A stretch of 64,000 nucleotides of DNA, taken from contig NC_088316.1 of NCBI RefSeq assembly GCF_910592395.1, positions 14,322,001 through 14,386,000 on the forward strand, in the 5' to 3' direction. Made by a program: the position numbers and the translations under genes. The notes beneath the pieces were generated by a model. That model was not told the origin of the DNA, searched no databases, and saw nothing but the letters and a program-made list of their open reading frames with translations. The stretch comes from Lineus longissimus (Eukaryota > Nemertea > Pilidiophora > Heteronemertea > Lineidae). Position 1 is the first letter of the stretch. Every line of letters starts with the position of its first letter. Positions 1-12,600 of the stretch are shown in pieces.

Positions 1-3000
1 TACCGCCTGTGATCAGACGTCTGCCTGTGTTGTCGAAGGTCATGCACGTGATGGCAGAATCACCATGGGCATCTCCGTAGTCAAATATAGCATTACCAGA
101 TTCAAAGTCCCAAACTTTGACTGCCTGAAGAAGAAAAAAGCGATTTTTAAAAAACCTCTAAAGAGAGTCATGCGTGGATGATGAACACAAACGTCTCATT
201 CTATCTGTGGGCTTCTATAGTTTGACCCACAGTTTACTTCCAAACAACTTGGAGATGCTCCTTCTTGGTTGTAAATGGAAACTGCAGCACTACATACAAG
301 TAATAATCCCAAAATCAACCTACCGAACCATCTGAACACGTGATGACTTGCTTAAAGCTTGGATTGTATTTGCAGCAGTGGATGGGTTCCTTGTGAGTGA
401 TGGGGATGTCCGCATGCAGCGTTGGACGGAGTCTCTGGCTGACCAACGCCATGGTATCCGTCGCTACCGCTAGACCTTTGGCGACGTTTGAATAGAAGCA
501 CGCTTGGAGGTCGCCGCGGATTTTGTGTCCCTTTGGTCGGATCGTCAGGAGAATGTTGTGATCCGAGATGTCCCAAACCTGAAATGTCGAAGAATTTTAG
601 AAGACGTCCTGTAAAAGGTTTTCATAACAGCTGGAGGGAATAACAAGAGATAATTTCATCTAATCTTTGGGAACAGATGAATTCTCTCGAATAACTTCCG
701 AAAAAAAGTCATCAAACTTTTCTAAGCTGACACTGCATCATCTTGACAACATAATGCAGTTACCGGTGACTAATTTTGCTCTCTCTCATCTAATCTTAGA
801 GACAATGCCACTGGCCCTTGGTAAATCTATCTCGCCACTACATGCTGTGTCAATTTTGGTGCAATAATTCCTTCAGCGGAAATGGCGGACTGAGTCTTAC
901 CTTGATACACCTGTCTGTTGAAACACTGTACACCCTGTTCTCCTCCTCGGCTATCTTCAGGTAACAGATGGGGGCATTGTGACCCCGCAACGTCCCGGTT
1001 GGTTTCCTGAAATACAAAAAAAGAAGTGACTGACATGTCAACACGAATAGATTGAAATATGTATCTGCAAGACTGCACGACATCAAGTTTGAAAACACTC
1101 CGATTGTTATTTTTCTACCCTCACCTTAAGTAATCAATTATCTGTTGTCGGACGGATCAAACATCAGGTGATACTTACGCACAAACATACGGATTCCATA
1201 TCCGGAGAATACGATCCATTCCTCCGGTCACAATCACGTTTTTACTCTTGGAGAAATCAAACGTCTTGACGCCCTTGTAGATCTTGAACACGGTCTGGTC
1301 GGCATCAAGACGGTGTCGCATCTGCGTATATGAGTAGTTCAATTTATTTGTTTTTGCCTTCTCGTGGTTGGAGCTGGGGTCTTTGATTTCCTTGAGCTGT
1401 TGTTCTACGTGTGTGCTGCCTACTGTGGAACCTGAGGTAAAGAAGGCAAAAGATATTTGAGCTGTTTTTCAAGAAACTCCGGTTTTTAAAAGTATGTTAG
1501 CAAAATCGAAGAAAATGCAGTGATTCAAGGAAGCATGTGGATTTGGCACTCCAAGCGAACAAACGCACATGGATGTCTGTCTGTCATCAATATGCAAATA
1601 TTGATACTGTCATGAGTCTAAATATTACTCACCTATCACTAGCGCTGTGGAAGCATGGTTGGAGCATGATATGACTTGTCGAATGTTATCATAATACTTC
1701 AACTGAAATAACAACAATATGATATTGAATCTCTTTATTTATACATCACATTCTGAATGGAACATCATGGAATCACGCTGTCACATTGTGTGAGGATCTG
1801 CATACACACATTCAGAGTAGTTCCCAATATTCGATTCATGAATATTTTAAGTGTCTATAATTACCTCTTGCACCCAGTCGTCATGCACCTTCCATCGAAT
1901 AAATTTACAAACTGACGAATTCGCAACGTGTTCGATGCCAACATTGGCTATTCCGTCTTGCTTTGGCATCTTTTTCCATGTTCTGTAACAAAATGAAGAC
2001 ACTTTTGTCACTGCTATTAAATGAATAATCCATCGCAACTGGTGAATTCAAATTTTAAAAGGGTTAATTCAAATTTTAAAAGGGCATGGCATGCCATACA
2101 CGGTCATCTGTAGTTCATAGGGGAATATGTCCATGATCCGCTATGCACATCGCCTGCAGCGAAAGTACTTTATACATACCTCAGGCACTCTCCAGCTGAA
2201 TGAATGACGAGGATGTTCACACAACCCGTACTGTCTCCGTACAGAATCATACATTCGTCATACCCTGTTGAGCTGAAGAAGAAATTGTTGAATGTCAATA
2301 CTGTCTTCAGTGTCATGAAAACTTTTCGTTTTGGATAGCTTTATGAATATTTCTCACAGTATTTTAGGTCATGTGTGTGCGGAGTGAACTTACCAGTAGT
2401 CTAGTTTTAATGGCACAGTTTCAAGTCCGCTTATTTGACAATATGGTTCAAAGGAAGACAGTTCAAAGAATTGGATTTCTCGATCTCCCGTCCCGACAAT
2501 AAATTTGTTGTATTGGTTCATTATCACAAAGTCTGTAATCCACTTCTGTTTCTGTCTTGCACTCATCTCAGCAGTCTGAAAATTAAATAGTATCGTTCAG
2601 TTTTATATAGAGGTGAGAAGCACATAAAAGTAGTGACATCAACACTAGCAGTGCACCATAGGCAATGTCAAGCTCTTGTCTGATATCGCGGTATAAGAGC
2701 GAGTTGAGCATTATGGATTTTCTCTGGTAGCCATAGCTTCAGTATAAAACTATAATGACAGTCGTCCAATATTGTCTACTGAGCTATCGATCTTGCAGAA
2801 GTCAGAATATAAGAAGCAAATCAAAGCAGTGACATCAACACTAGCAGTGCACCATAGGCAATGTCAAACTCTTTTCTGATATCGCGGTATAAGAGCGAGT
2901 TGAGCATTATGGATTTTCTCTGGTAGCCATAGCTTCAGTAAACTATAATGACAGTCGTCCAATATTGTCTACTGAGCTATCGATCTTGCAGAAGTCAGAA

Positions 3001-6000
3001 TATTGATATCTCATATGCTCGTAAACTTTTATATGATATTCCTTAAAATAAAAGAATTCATGACATACCACAACAGTTCTTGTTCTCTTGATATCTAGCA
3101 GACTGGACCAAAACGACACCATGCCGTCTTTGCTACACGCTATGAAGTGTCCATCCGATGTGTCCGTTATTCTTAGCACAGGTTCGCGGTGAGGTATCTG
3201 TTCTATCTTGGCCGGTAGGTGGAAGAGCACCTCCTTGGCTCGGAGATACGAGTCTTCTTTCTCCGCATACTCCAGCTGCATGTAGGTGCAGAATTCATCC
3301 CATGTGATCTGGCCCTCGGACGACCAGTCAATCTTCTGGAACAGGGCATCAATTTGTGCAATCTGAAAGAAGAAACTTCTTGATGACTCCTCAAGTAAAC
3401 ACTCAAGTCTTGGATGATGGCAGAATGCACTAATAAACTCGGATGACCTAAAAATGCAGGGCAAGAGACAGTGGGAGAACCACATTTTATTATTTTTGCG
3501 CTAAAATCTGCACAAGGGCTCAGTAAAAGCAAGCGCAAAAGAAAGATTTTAAATGGCAGCTAGCTACAACTATAATCGCTTCTATGTGCCACAAAAGGAC
3601 CTCTCGTGTCCTGGAGAAAACCTGCTGGGTCTAATACTGACTCACAGATTGCTGCGACTTGTGATGACCACAGCAAACAAGCAATTATTGTCGCATGCGA
3701 TACAGATCGGTTGTTTGCAGGGCCCTTGCAACCTGACCTCAGTATGTTCCTGAATGGTGACTAGGACTCCCTGGAAAATATCTTCTATTAACCTAACACC
3801 AGTTTAGTTATTACTTGGTCCTTCCCATAAAATCAAGTGCGGCTACCACCAGAGTTTCCTCTTATGTAATGTATAAAGCTAGATTTAGGTTACGCATTCA
3901 ACTTCTACCCTGGTTTTGTGTGCACCTCTTCCACATCAGTGTAGATAAAAGGACCGATTCCTCCAGAGCGGTTTCGCCAAAAAAACCAGGCGGCAACCAC
4001 TTCAGTTTGCTATTCACGCTTTTGAAATTTTGTCAAGGTGGCAAACTATGGCAGTTTCACACTCTAGTGGAATCAGGCCTTTCAGAACAGCGAGTGATTA
4101 TAAGAATATAGTAAGTAACATGAACAGCGAGTGATTATAAGAATATAGTAAGTAACATGAAAAGAAAACCTTAAAAAGAAGAGCATGAACAATAAAAGAA
4201 ACCTTGTTGTCACCTAAATAAGATGTTTTTAAAGACACCAACCTGCGCCAAAGTACATTTCTGAAGTCCCAGGAGAGAAAATAATGAAATTATCTCACAT
4301 CGGAGTAAATTGGTCATATTCAGTTTGCAGTTCAACAGTTTTAAAATTTGAAATCTGTACCATTTTGAGAATGAGAACCAAAGAAGCCTGCTTACATTCT
4401 CATTGAAGCCAACAGTATGCAGAACCTGCTGAAGAGAGTGCTTTGACACATCAAAGGTGGCCCCAGATTTACATCTCTTGGTCCTGTTCGGTGTTGATAA
4501 AGTCGACGGTGAAAATATCACTAATCGAGGACCCCAAGCCTTCACAAGGATGGCTAAGGAAGCAGCCGCCATGTCACAGAAAACTATTCAACAGTTTTGT
4601 AATCCTTTATAATGAAGACTACCGCTATCCACACTCCCTGTCCAGTCAAAGATAGATGTACTGGTCTTATCTTGATCACAATGGTAAACTTCCTAAATTA
4701 ACATGTTTTCCCAGCTTTTAATGGACCATGATAGCTGTTAGCGAAGGATTTTTTCACATCAGTGAGATTTTATTTGAATTGTGATAACTTCTTTTCTCAT
4801 GATTTTTAATCAGGCAAAAACCCCTGCAGCTAGAACTATTTCTTCAGATGACTTATTTTTATCGCTATTCGACGGCTTCGTCCGTGACAATACTTACATG
4901 TGTTGTTATGTTACAAATGCTTATTCAAGCAGTAAATATATCAAATTCTTGACAAAAGTATAAGACCGCAGGAGTTCCTCATCAAAAGAAGTTGAACTGG
5001 TTAATTAAGCTAACTATCTTTATGCTCGGAAGACATGACAAGACCTTTGAAAATTGTTTTGGACAGTATTGTATTGCGACAAAAAACAGATCAATTCAAA
5101 ATGGTCCGATTAAAATCGAGGTTGATATAATGCGGATGATCTTATAATGAACCCTTGTGATCTTGTCCAAGACACTTTACTTCATTAAACTGTGGAGAGA
5201 GAGTACAGGGTCTCCCGATATAATGACGTACTAACCTTTCCTCCTGTAACATGGAGCTTCAGTCGCAACAAGTCTTTGAACTCGTCCAGGTTGAGGCTGC
5301 CATACTGAGCTTGTTCAAATGCACCTTTTAGTTCTTCAAGGGTTTCAATATTAATCTTTTCTTCTATCTGAAAAATTTGAACAGTTAAAACTCAGTGTCA
5401 ACCCTGAAAAGTCGTTTTAGATTCTAAAGCTTTTCTCCAGGTAAATCATAAGTAAATGGCCAGGACGTTCTTCATCGCAGATTCTGAAAATAAATAAGAG
5501 AATTGTGATCACACAAGATCACTTTTGATGAGAAAAGATCAGATGTATTGTATGTGATCAGAAAACTAAGTCAAGATCAGAAAAATTTCCCGATTGCTTT
5601 TGCCTAGGATTTTAAGTTCTAGCCAAAATGCTCAACCCTTAAGGAACTGAACCTTGAGCGTATCAGCATGACCTTACCTCAAGCGTCACACCAGTCGTCC
5701 TCAGCACCCATCTTGCTTCAACTGAGTCTAATTGATCAGACCTACTGACCAAATGACCCCCATGACCACCACCGTACACAATATTCCCTGCAGAACGTTG
5801 TGAAGATGACCTTAAAACCCGCCCAGCGCTACGAAGACTCTGATCCACAATACTGCTCGTAGGAAGAGATACACTTCTCCTTCTCATTGCCATCGCAAAC
5901 AGTCGTTTTTTCCCAATTTGGGGAACGTTAGCAAAATAGCATAATGACTTCCGAAACTGAGCTTCTTTGAGGCCCTCTACACTTGTCTCTAGGTTCTGAT

Positions 6001-7344
6001 GATCTTGAAAATTCCTTTATGCACCACGAGCACCGGGAAAGGAACAGAATGACACAAGAAAGTACAAAGTTCTATCCGCCAGAAAAAAGTTAGATCCAAC
6101 AACTTGATTGAATCTTTGCCATCCATCTACATCCACTGGCAGAAATGAGGTAACAAGCAGAAATGTTTCAACTTGGGCTAATGAAAGGGTCCAGCCACAG
6201 ACTTGCAATATCTTTCAACAACCAGGTGCATTAAGTCATGCAAGTCATGGGGCGATACGATTGTATGTAAATTACACCAGGTATTGATCTACAATGAAAC
6301 AATTTAATTCTGACACATGAAAACACCGACTTGCACTCATTACAGGTCAAGTACAGGCATTCCTGACTGATATCATCTAATGATGTTAGCCTGATTAAGG
6401 TTTGAATCACTCTCCAAGCAGATAATATCAAACTTACCCCTTCCTTCACAATTTCACTTCGAAACAATGCTTCAAAGAGACACTCTTCCAATGTCTGCAA
6501 CTTTTCCATGGCAATGCAGATGGAGGAATTTGGCAACAACCGCACCTTCTGACTAAACGTAGGGCAACCTTGAAATGTAGATACCTTACGAAGTGGAAAG
6601 ATACTGGACTGTGAAGAGATTTGGAACACAAATACATTTGCGAATCTCTTGGAATTCTTGTCTTGCCTGGGGAACATATAACTTGGACAGGATGATACTC
6701 TTGAGAATTGCCTCAGTGAGTTTGCACAATCCTTGACAATAGATGGAGAGAGAGAGAAGTCTAAAGGAACATGTCACCTTAACCAGAAACATTTGGCTAA
6801 ACCTGTTTCGTGATCCGAGACAACTCGATAAGAAGCTCTTATAAAGAGAAACTTGACTCTAAAGCAGACGAAACTCAAGAGCCAAGTAATGGTGAAGGAC
6901 CATCTCCAAAGTCTTTGTTGGACATTGTCACTGTGACTGTCTGTCAGGCAGTATAACTAGCCTCTCCGCTAAGAAATCGAAATCCGACTCCAGAAAATCA
7001 ATGCTGCAGAAGATATAAACAGCCAATTCATGAGACTCGCAGAATACTCACCTTTTTTGCCACATTCCTTAATTTTTCCCCACGGTCATCATCACTGAGG
7101 GTGCTATCACTTGGACCTCTCAACTGATCAGGAAGCAGATGGACATAATCTTGGCTCAACCCCGCCTGCAGGGTGAGTACGCTACTCCTGTGACCCGAGA
7201 CAGAAAACGGGGTGCTCAGATGTCCATTGGCCGTGGTTATCTGGCGATGCTGTGCGACACTATGAAAAGATGGTGATTTTTCTCCCAAGTTGGCCGTCTG
7301 ACTACGAACTTGAGCAGACATGTCAAAATTCCGATTGTGCCCCA
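1..7344 (-). CDS. WDR49/WDR64-like WD40-repeat protein with EF-hand region (3' end beyond window)
   Basis: Minus-strand multi-exon gene read from splice sites. Exons, 5' to 3' of the gene: 7344-7052, 6548-6438, 5956-5678, 5367-5236, 4428-4396, 3362-3069, 2575-2394, 2272-2180, 1982-1865, 1702-1633, 1431-1179, 1006-901, 578-324, 124-1 (continues). Phases join cleanly from 7052 to the left edge. An EF-hand-like segment (IDALFQKIDW, ITWDEFCTYM) is followed by WD40 blades with VGTGDREIQFFE, VTGGMDRILRIW, VSTDRCIKVWD and AVKVWDFESG. This order, EF-hand region then WD repeats, is typical of WDR49/WDR64 (and fly WDY), axoneme- or testis-linked proteins of poorly known role. The 5' boundary is unsure. 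An ATG at about 7322 could be the start. Alternatively the strong acceptor at 7344 is internal and the gene includes the exons at 9.6-15 kb. Exon 4428-4396 is only 33 nt but restores the EF-hand frame. Confidence 0.85.
2042..2083. repeat. Short tandem duplication in a WDR intron
   Basis: About 20 bases (ATTCAAATTTTAAAAGGG with its flank) occur twice in direct succession, just upstream of the exon ending at 1982. Intronic, no coding content. Confidence 0.7.
2632..3003. repeat. Tandem duplication (~190-bp unit) in a WDR intron
   Basis: Two direct copies, about 2632-2812 and 2826-3003. Both begin near AGTGACATCAACACTAGCAG and end near ATCTTGCAGAAGTCAGAATA, with only a few mismatches and small indels. 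They lie in the intron between the exons 3362-3069 and 2575-2394. The high identity suggests a recent segmental slip. No transposon ends were seen. Confidence 0.9.
4085..4158. repeat. 37-bp perfect tandem duplication, intronic
   Basis: The unit starting GAACAGCGAGTGATTATAAG occurs twice back to back with no visible mismatch, in the WDR intron between the exons 4428-4396 and 3362-3069. Confidence 0.85.
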
Positions 7345-9600
7345 CTACAAGAAATCTGACACTACACTATAGTCAGTACCGTACCAAGAAGTAAGAGGTT
7401 GAATATTCAATACTTCCAAAATAAAAATTGCATCCAAAAATTTTACATCCAAATTTCTATCCTATGTACAATCAGAGTATGAGTTGAGTATGAGTTGATC
7501 CAGAAGATATTCTACACCAGCAACAAGTTGATGCTTTTCCCTTGGATTCCGTGAAAATATTTCACAAGATCCTAGCATAGAAGAATCCAAATCTCTACTA
7601 CGCCTGACAATAAAAGGAAAGCAGCCGCTTCCTTTACTCCAAGAGGTGTCAAGCACGGTGACCCGGACGACACAAAAACACCGCAGCGAAGTTGCTTAAG
7701 AAAACAATTGAGCCAATCAGCACATAAATCAACCTTGCGATCAACACGGCTGACAACAACGAAAAGAAAACCCATTCGGCAATTCCTATTCCAATGTTAA
7801 TTCGAAAATAGCATGAGAACTCATGCACCCAGGAGCCTTTATCCATGTTTTCCTTTTTTAATCAACTCGAAATAGAAACTTAATAAACGAGAAACCGGCG
7901 CTGAAATTGTCATCACCCCTGTGCTGTATGGTTCCACCCACCATGAAGCCAAAATCCATTACACTTTCCACTTAAAGTCTTAGAAGGCAATAGATTTCTG
8001 TACACCGACTGTAGACAAAAGACAGCTATCTCAGTTCAAATCGAGATGAAGCACAATTTGTGGCAGACACTTCACCCCAACCTGGGCTCAGATTCTAACA
8101 CACTATAGTGTACATCATTCACACAATGCCACTCTGATTTTCAGGAAACACAATTTTCTGAAATTTCAAATAAAGCAGACTTAGAATTCAATACACTTGT
8201 CCACAAAATGCACATAAAATGTGTCCCTTGTCGATATGAACCCTAATTTTACCCAAGATTTGTACAAGGAGATTTCTGATGGATTATTTATCACAAGTTA
8301 TTATGCTATTTCAACGTCAGAGACAAACATGATTTTCATGAGACGACCAACAAAAGTGATGTTTACACTTTTTCCCGCAATTAGCAGATGCCAATTATCA
8401 CATGACCGTGGAAGGAGTTGCTAGGGGACCAATAAATATTCGAAGGGGAAAGAGTTTGTCAGACCAATATTTGAATAATCCGAAGGAGGCTGTTGAGCTA
8501 TCACTTATCAGCACAGGAAAGAATAACTTTACTAATTCTTGGTCAGTGCTGATCTCCAATGAGCTCCAACATTTGTAAGAGTTTGATGCCACTCTTTATA
8601 CTATCCAAATTTTCAAGGATGACAGAGTACAGTCCTTCTTCTGATAGAGAATAATGTTCATAACATCATAGAACCCAAAATTCGCATCCAAGGGTCCAGG
8701 CCTAGTGATATGGATTATCTCTTGATGCAATGACTGACAATCCAGCCTCACCTGCCTAATTCAAAGTAAAGTGTCTTTACCAAAGGTCACAAGTGGAGTT
8801 GTCTGCTGCAGAGAGTATGGAACACCCACTCTTTTGGGATTTGTTATTTTGTCAAACTATATGCTTTTATCAAGGCTCTTTTCACACCATCCCTAGGTGC
8901 CACCTAGTGGTCAAATCCAAAACCTCAATATTACTGCACAAATGTTAAGGCCGAGTTAGCTCATGCTTCCAATAGGAGAATTACTTCAAATCACACAAAA
9001 TTATGTTATTTCTGAAAGCCTTGGCCAAATATTTCATTTTAGTTATAGGGTACTGTATTTTTCTGTTAGCTCAGATTTTCGGTAACCAGTTCTAACCAGA
9101 AATGGATACAAAAAACAAAACCTTTCAGGCCTATAATAAACAGTGTATCGCCCAAATAATAAAACCCCAGTTGGTATTACCAGAGAAAACAACTTGGGGA
9201 GATTAACGTTTGAATATAAAGAAATAAACTCATTCGAAATGGTTTGCGAATATAAATGATATGGACACACCAATATCTTAGTGCCGTACAAAATCTTTTA
9301 GCCACCTTTCCCTCCGTAGTGAAGTGTTTGCTAAGGGCGGTTGCAGTCTACTGCTAACATTCAGAGCAACAAGAAGGTGCCAGGCTGGGCTTTGAACCAG
9401 TACAGCAAGATTACCACATTGCCTGTGGTTCGCAACACACGACAAGGCCAGGTGGCCGAGGATGAATGTGAAAGACCGATTGCAGCATAGTTCCTTATAT
9501 CATTATCATAAAGACCTTCAAAAACACAGCAAGGGAATTTCACAATCCACGCTCTAGTAAAGAAAAGATGCTGGGAACAAGGTGATACAATAACTCTTAC
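7345..9600. other. Intronic or intergenic stretch with no confident exon
   Basis: Separates the WD40 gene body from the minisatellite exon. It holds only short open frames. One minus-strand frame at 7846-7649 is hydrophobic (WVFFSLLSAVLIARLIYVLI) but lacks convincing splice sites or a family match. At least one missed exon of length 3n+1 would be needed here to join the phase-0 donor at 9601 to the phase-1 acceptor at 7344. Confidence 0.5.
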
Positions 9601-12600
9601 CGACCCCTTTCTCCTCGAAAACACAAGAGCAGCAGTGGTCCAAACATTGTCTTCAGAAGATTCTCGCACACCTCCCAAAAGTATATAGAACTTTACCATA
9701 GCCTTTGAAGCAATAGATATAGAAGATGGTTTATACTCCCTGACTTTTCTTCGTCTTCTTCTCAAGCGTTCAAGCACTCTGTCTTTCGTAGCATCAGTTT
9801 CATTTCCATCTTTATTTTCCAGAGCATCAGTTTGATTTCCGATTCTGTTTTCCAGAGCATCAGTTTGATTTCCGATTCTGTTTTCCAGAGCATCAGTTTG
9901 ATTTCTATATTTGTTTTCCAGAGCATCAGTTTCATTTCCATCTTTGCTTTCCAGGACATCAGTTTCATTTCCATCTCTGTTTTCCAGAGCATCAGTATGA
10001 TTTCTGTCTTTGTTTTTAGCAACATCATTTTGATTTCTGTATTTGTTTTTAGGAATATAAATTTGATTTCCATCTTTGTTTTTTGGAGCATCATCTAAGT
10101 TTCTGTTGTTTAGATTTCTGTCATTTTCAGGAGCAAAATTTTGGAGCCGGTCTTTGTTTTCCGGAATTTTCTTTTTCTTTCCAATGCTTTTCGGAGCATG
10201 ACTTTGACTGCTGTCTTTGGGTCCCTTTGACAACAAGGAAAATCGAACCCGTAGGCTTTGTCTTGGAGGCTGAGTCATCCTGAAGTTTGGGTAATGTTCA
10301 AGGTTGAGCTGGTACACGGAATGACAGAGACTTTGGGTTCAGAGTTGTTTTTAGGTGTGTGCATATCGATGTGGCTTTTAGTTACTGTTAGTGTCACACA
10401 AAAGTCATCATCGCCTACTGCTCGTAACATATATCCTCCATTTACCATATTATGTGAACAAATATATTCCAGTAGAGTAAATGTCATCGAACTTTAAAAT
10501 CGACCACATTTTTCACAAAAATATTAACAAGAATCATAATTCCAATGTCCACTCCTGTCTCATCACACTGATTATACTGCGTCAAATTTTCCATTCGAAG
10601 CTTATAAATCCAACTTATTAAAGCAGCAAGGTGTTGCAGCAAGATAATGACATTAATGCACAGAAGTCCAGAGATAATTTTCAAAAGGTGCTGTATTCAA
10701 TTTCATCAGCATTTATGACTTTAATCAAGCGAGTCCCTGGCAACCGTTGTAAACACGTTCAGAAATATTCTTGCTTGCCATAATTTGATGATAAGTCGGT
10801 AAATAGATGGACGGGCAGCTCAGAATGAAATAGTACTGTTGTCATCACGCATGCCAATTAAACCAATTATGTACAGCATTTACTGTTATGAAAATATCTT
10901 GACAGATGGACAGGTTTCGTGACTTCCAGAGTGATTACACATGACCCCCCCCCTGTGCATTAGTGAATGGCTGGAAGCACAAGACAATGACTTCAAATGG
11001 ATATTTCATTTGTGACACAACCCCTCCCTGAACTCAACTGCAACAGATACTTACATTCAAAGGGCAGGGTGCCAAGTTCCAGTCCTCCTCGGGTACCCCA
11101 CACAAGCAGTGAACCCTCTGCGGACCATCAAGTAGGTCCTCGTCCCCAAGACTGGACACTTGTCTACCAAGTCGTGCCAGCATATCGAGACAGGTGATCG
11201 GCAAGAATTGCATTGTGTCCGTGGTACTGGAACTCTTGCGGGAGTATAAGGAGACGGATGACCGTGAGAGGAATGGCCCCCTTGTACTGGTAGAAGGGGC
11301 CGAGTCATTTTTGTAACTTGGGGACCCATGTGTACTGGCTTCCATGGCTCTTATGTAGTTTTCCAAGAGATCTGTCAAGGTCAGTAATCAACAGAGATTG
11401 TGTCAATTCTGTAGATGGTGAATTACACTTGGCTCGAAATAAGCCATCTATTCCATTTGCCAGAATAATGCGACATCCTTTTCGTCTTGCTGGATGGTGA
11501 AACTGTTGAAAATTAGAAGCTAGTTCCAAGTTCCCAGATACCAAATGAATTGACCTTCCAAAGAAATGAGTCAAACTGAAGGATTAAGGAGTGATAAACT
11601 ATTCCTTTTGAAAATGAAATCTTACATCAAATACATGTAATAAGACACAAGTTTATTCCTGTTTTTAATGATGTAAGTAACATCAAATAAGACAAAATAC
11701 ATCCATGTTCGAAACAAACTTGCAACTTTCATGAAGAAGGCAAAAGGAACGATTGGAAAACTGCTTCAACACAAAAGAAGATCCCTCCTCTGAGGCCGGG
11801 TAGTGAGTAGGCCTACATCTAGTCTTGATCATGAGGCTGAATCCGTTACACAAAATATCCGTTCAGCGTTCAGGATTGCATCCAAAACCATGGAAACAAT
11901 AATCTAAAAGCTGATGCAGCCATTTTGAATCAATTGTCACATCAAAAGCTAGGCCTGGGGGTGACAATGATAAAAAGGCACAGTATAATGCGATTGCAAA
12001 TATTCTACGCCATCACGATGCTACATGAAGTGTCAAGTGTGACTGAAGCCTGTCAACATCAGAAGCATGTGAAGTTCCGATTGTGACACACGAGACTTTT
12101 TGTAAAAGTACTAGTACTATTATTTTTACTAGACTGACATTTTTAGTTTTCAAGATGAAGTTTTCCAGCCATTATCCCCTCCGGATTGAAATGATATACT
12201 CCCCTTCCATTAGACACATGACATGCACGCAAGTTTTCTTTTCTCTTCACATATAAAATCATTCAACTGAAAATATTTCAAATATTGAAAAAATAAAGGC
12301 CCGAGGTGAGACAATACCTTTAGGCATGACGAACCAAGGTCTAAAATTTCAAGAGCTGCCGCCAACTGGGATGAAATACCATCAGCAGTGTGGAATGGGT
12401 TGTTCTTGCCCTGAGCCTTGGGAAATATCAAGGAAATATTTCTGTTTGAGATGTTGCACTTTTGGCATTCTGATATTGGTAGGGTACATGTAATAGCATC
12501 TTGACCACCAAGGTTTTGCTATGTTTAGAGGGAGTATAGACCATGAGGTTCAGGATCAATCATTTTGGCAGCATATTGGCAGCTTTTTGAACTTTATCTT

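Noticed and set aside
9832-10098. Plus-strand open frame of 88 residues with repeated SVFQSISLI motifs
   Set aside because: It is the antisense shadow of the 33-bp coding repeat; its periodicity comes from the minisatellite and there is no support for a plus-strand gene.
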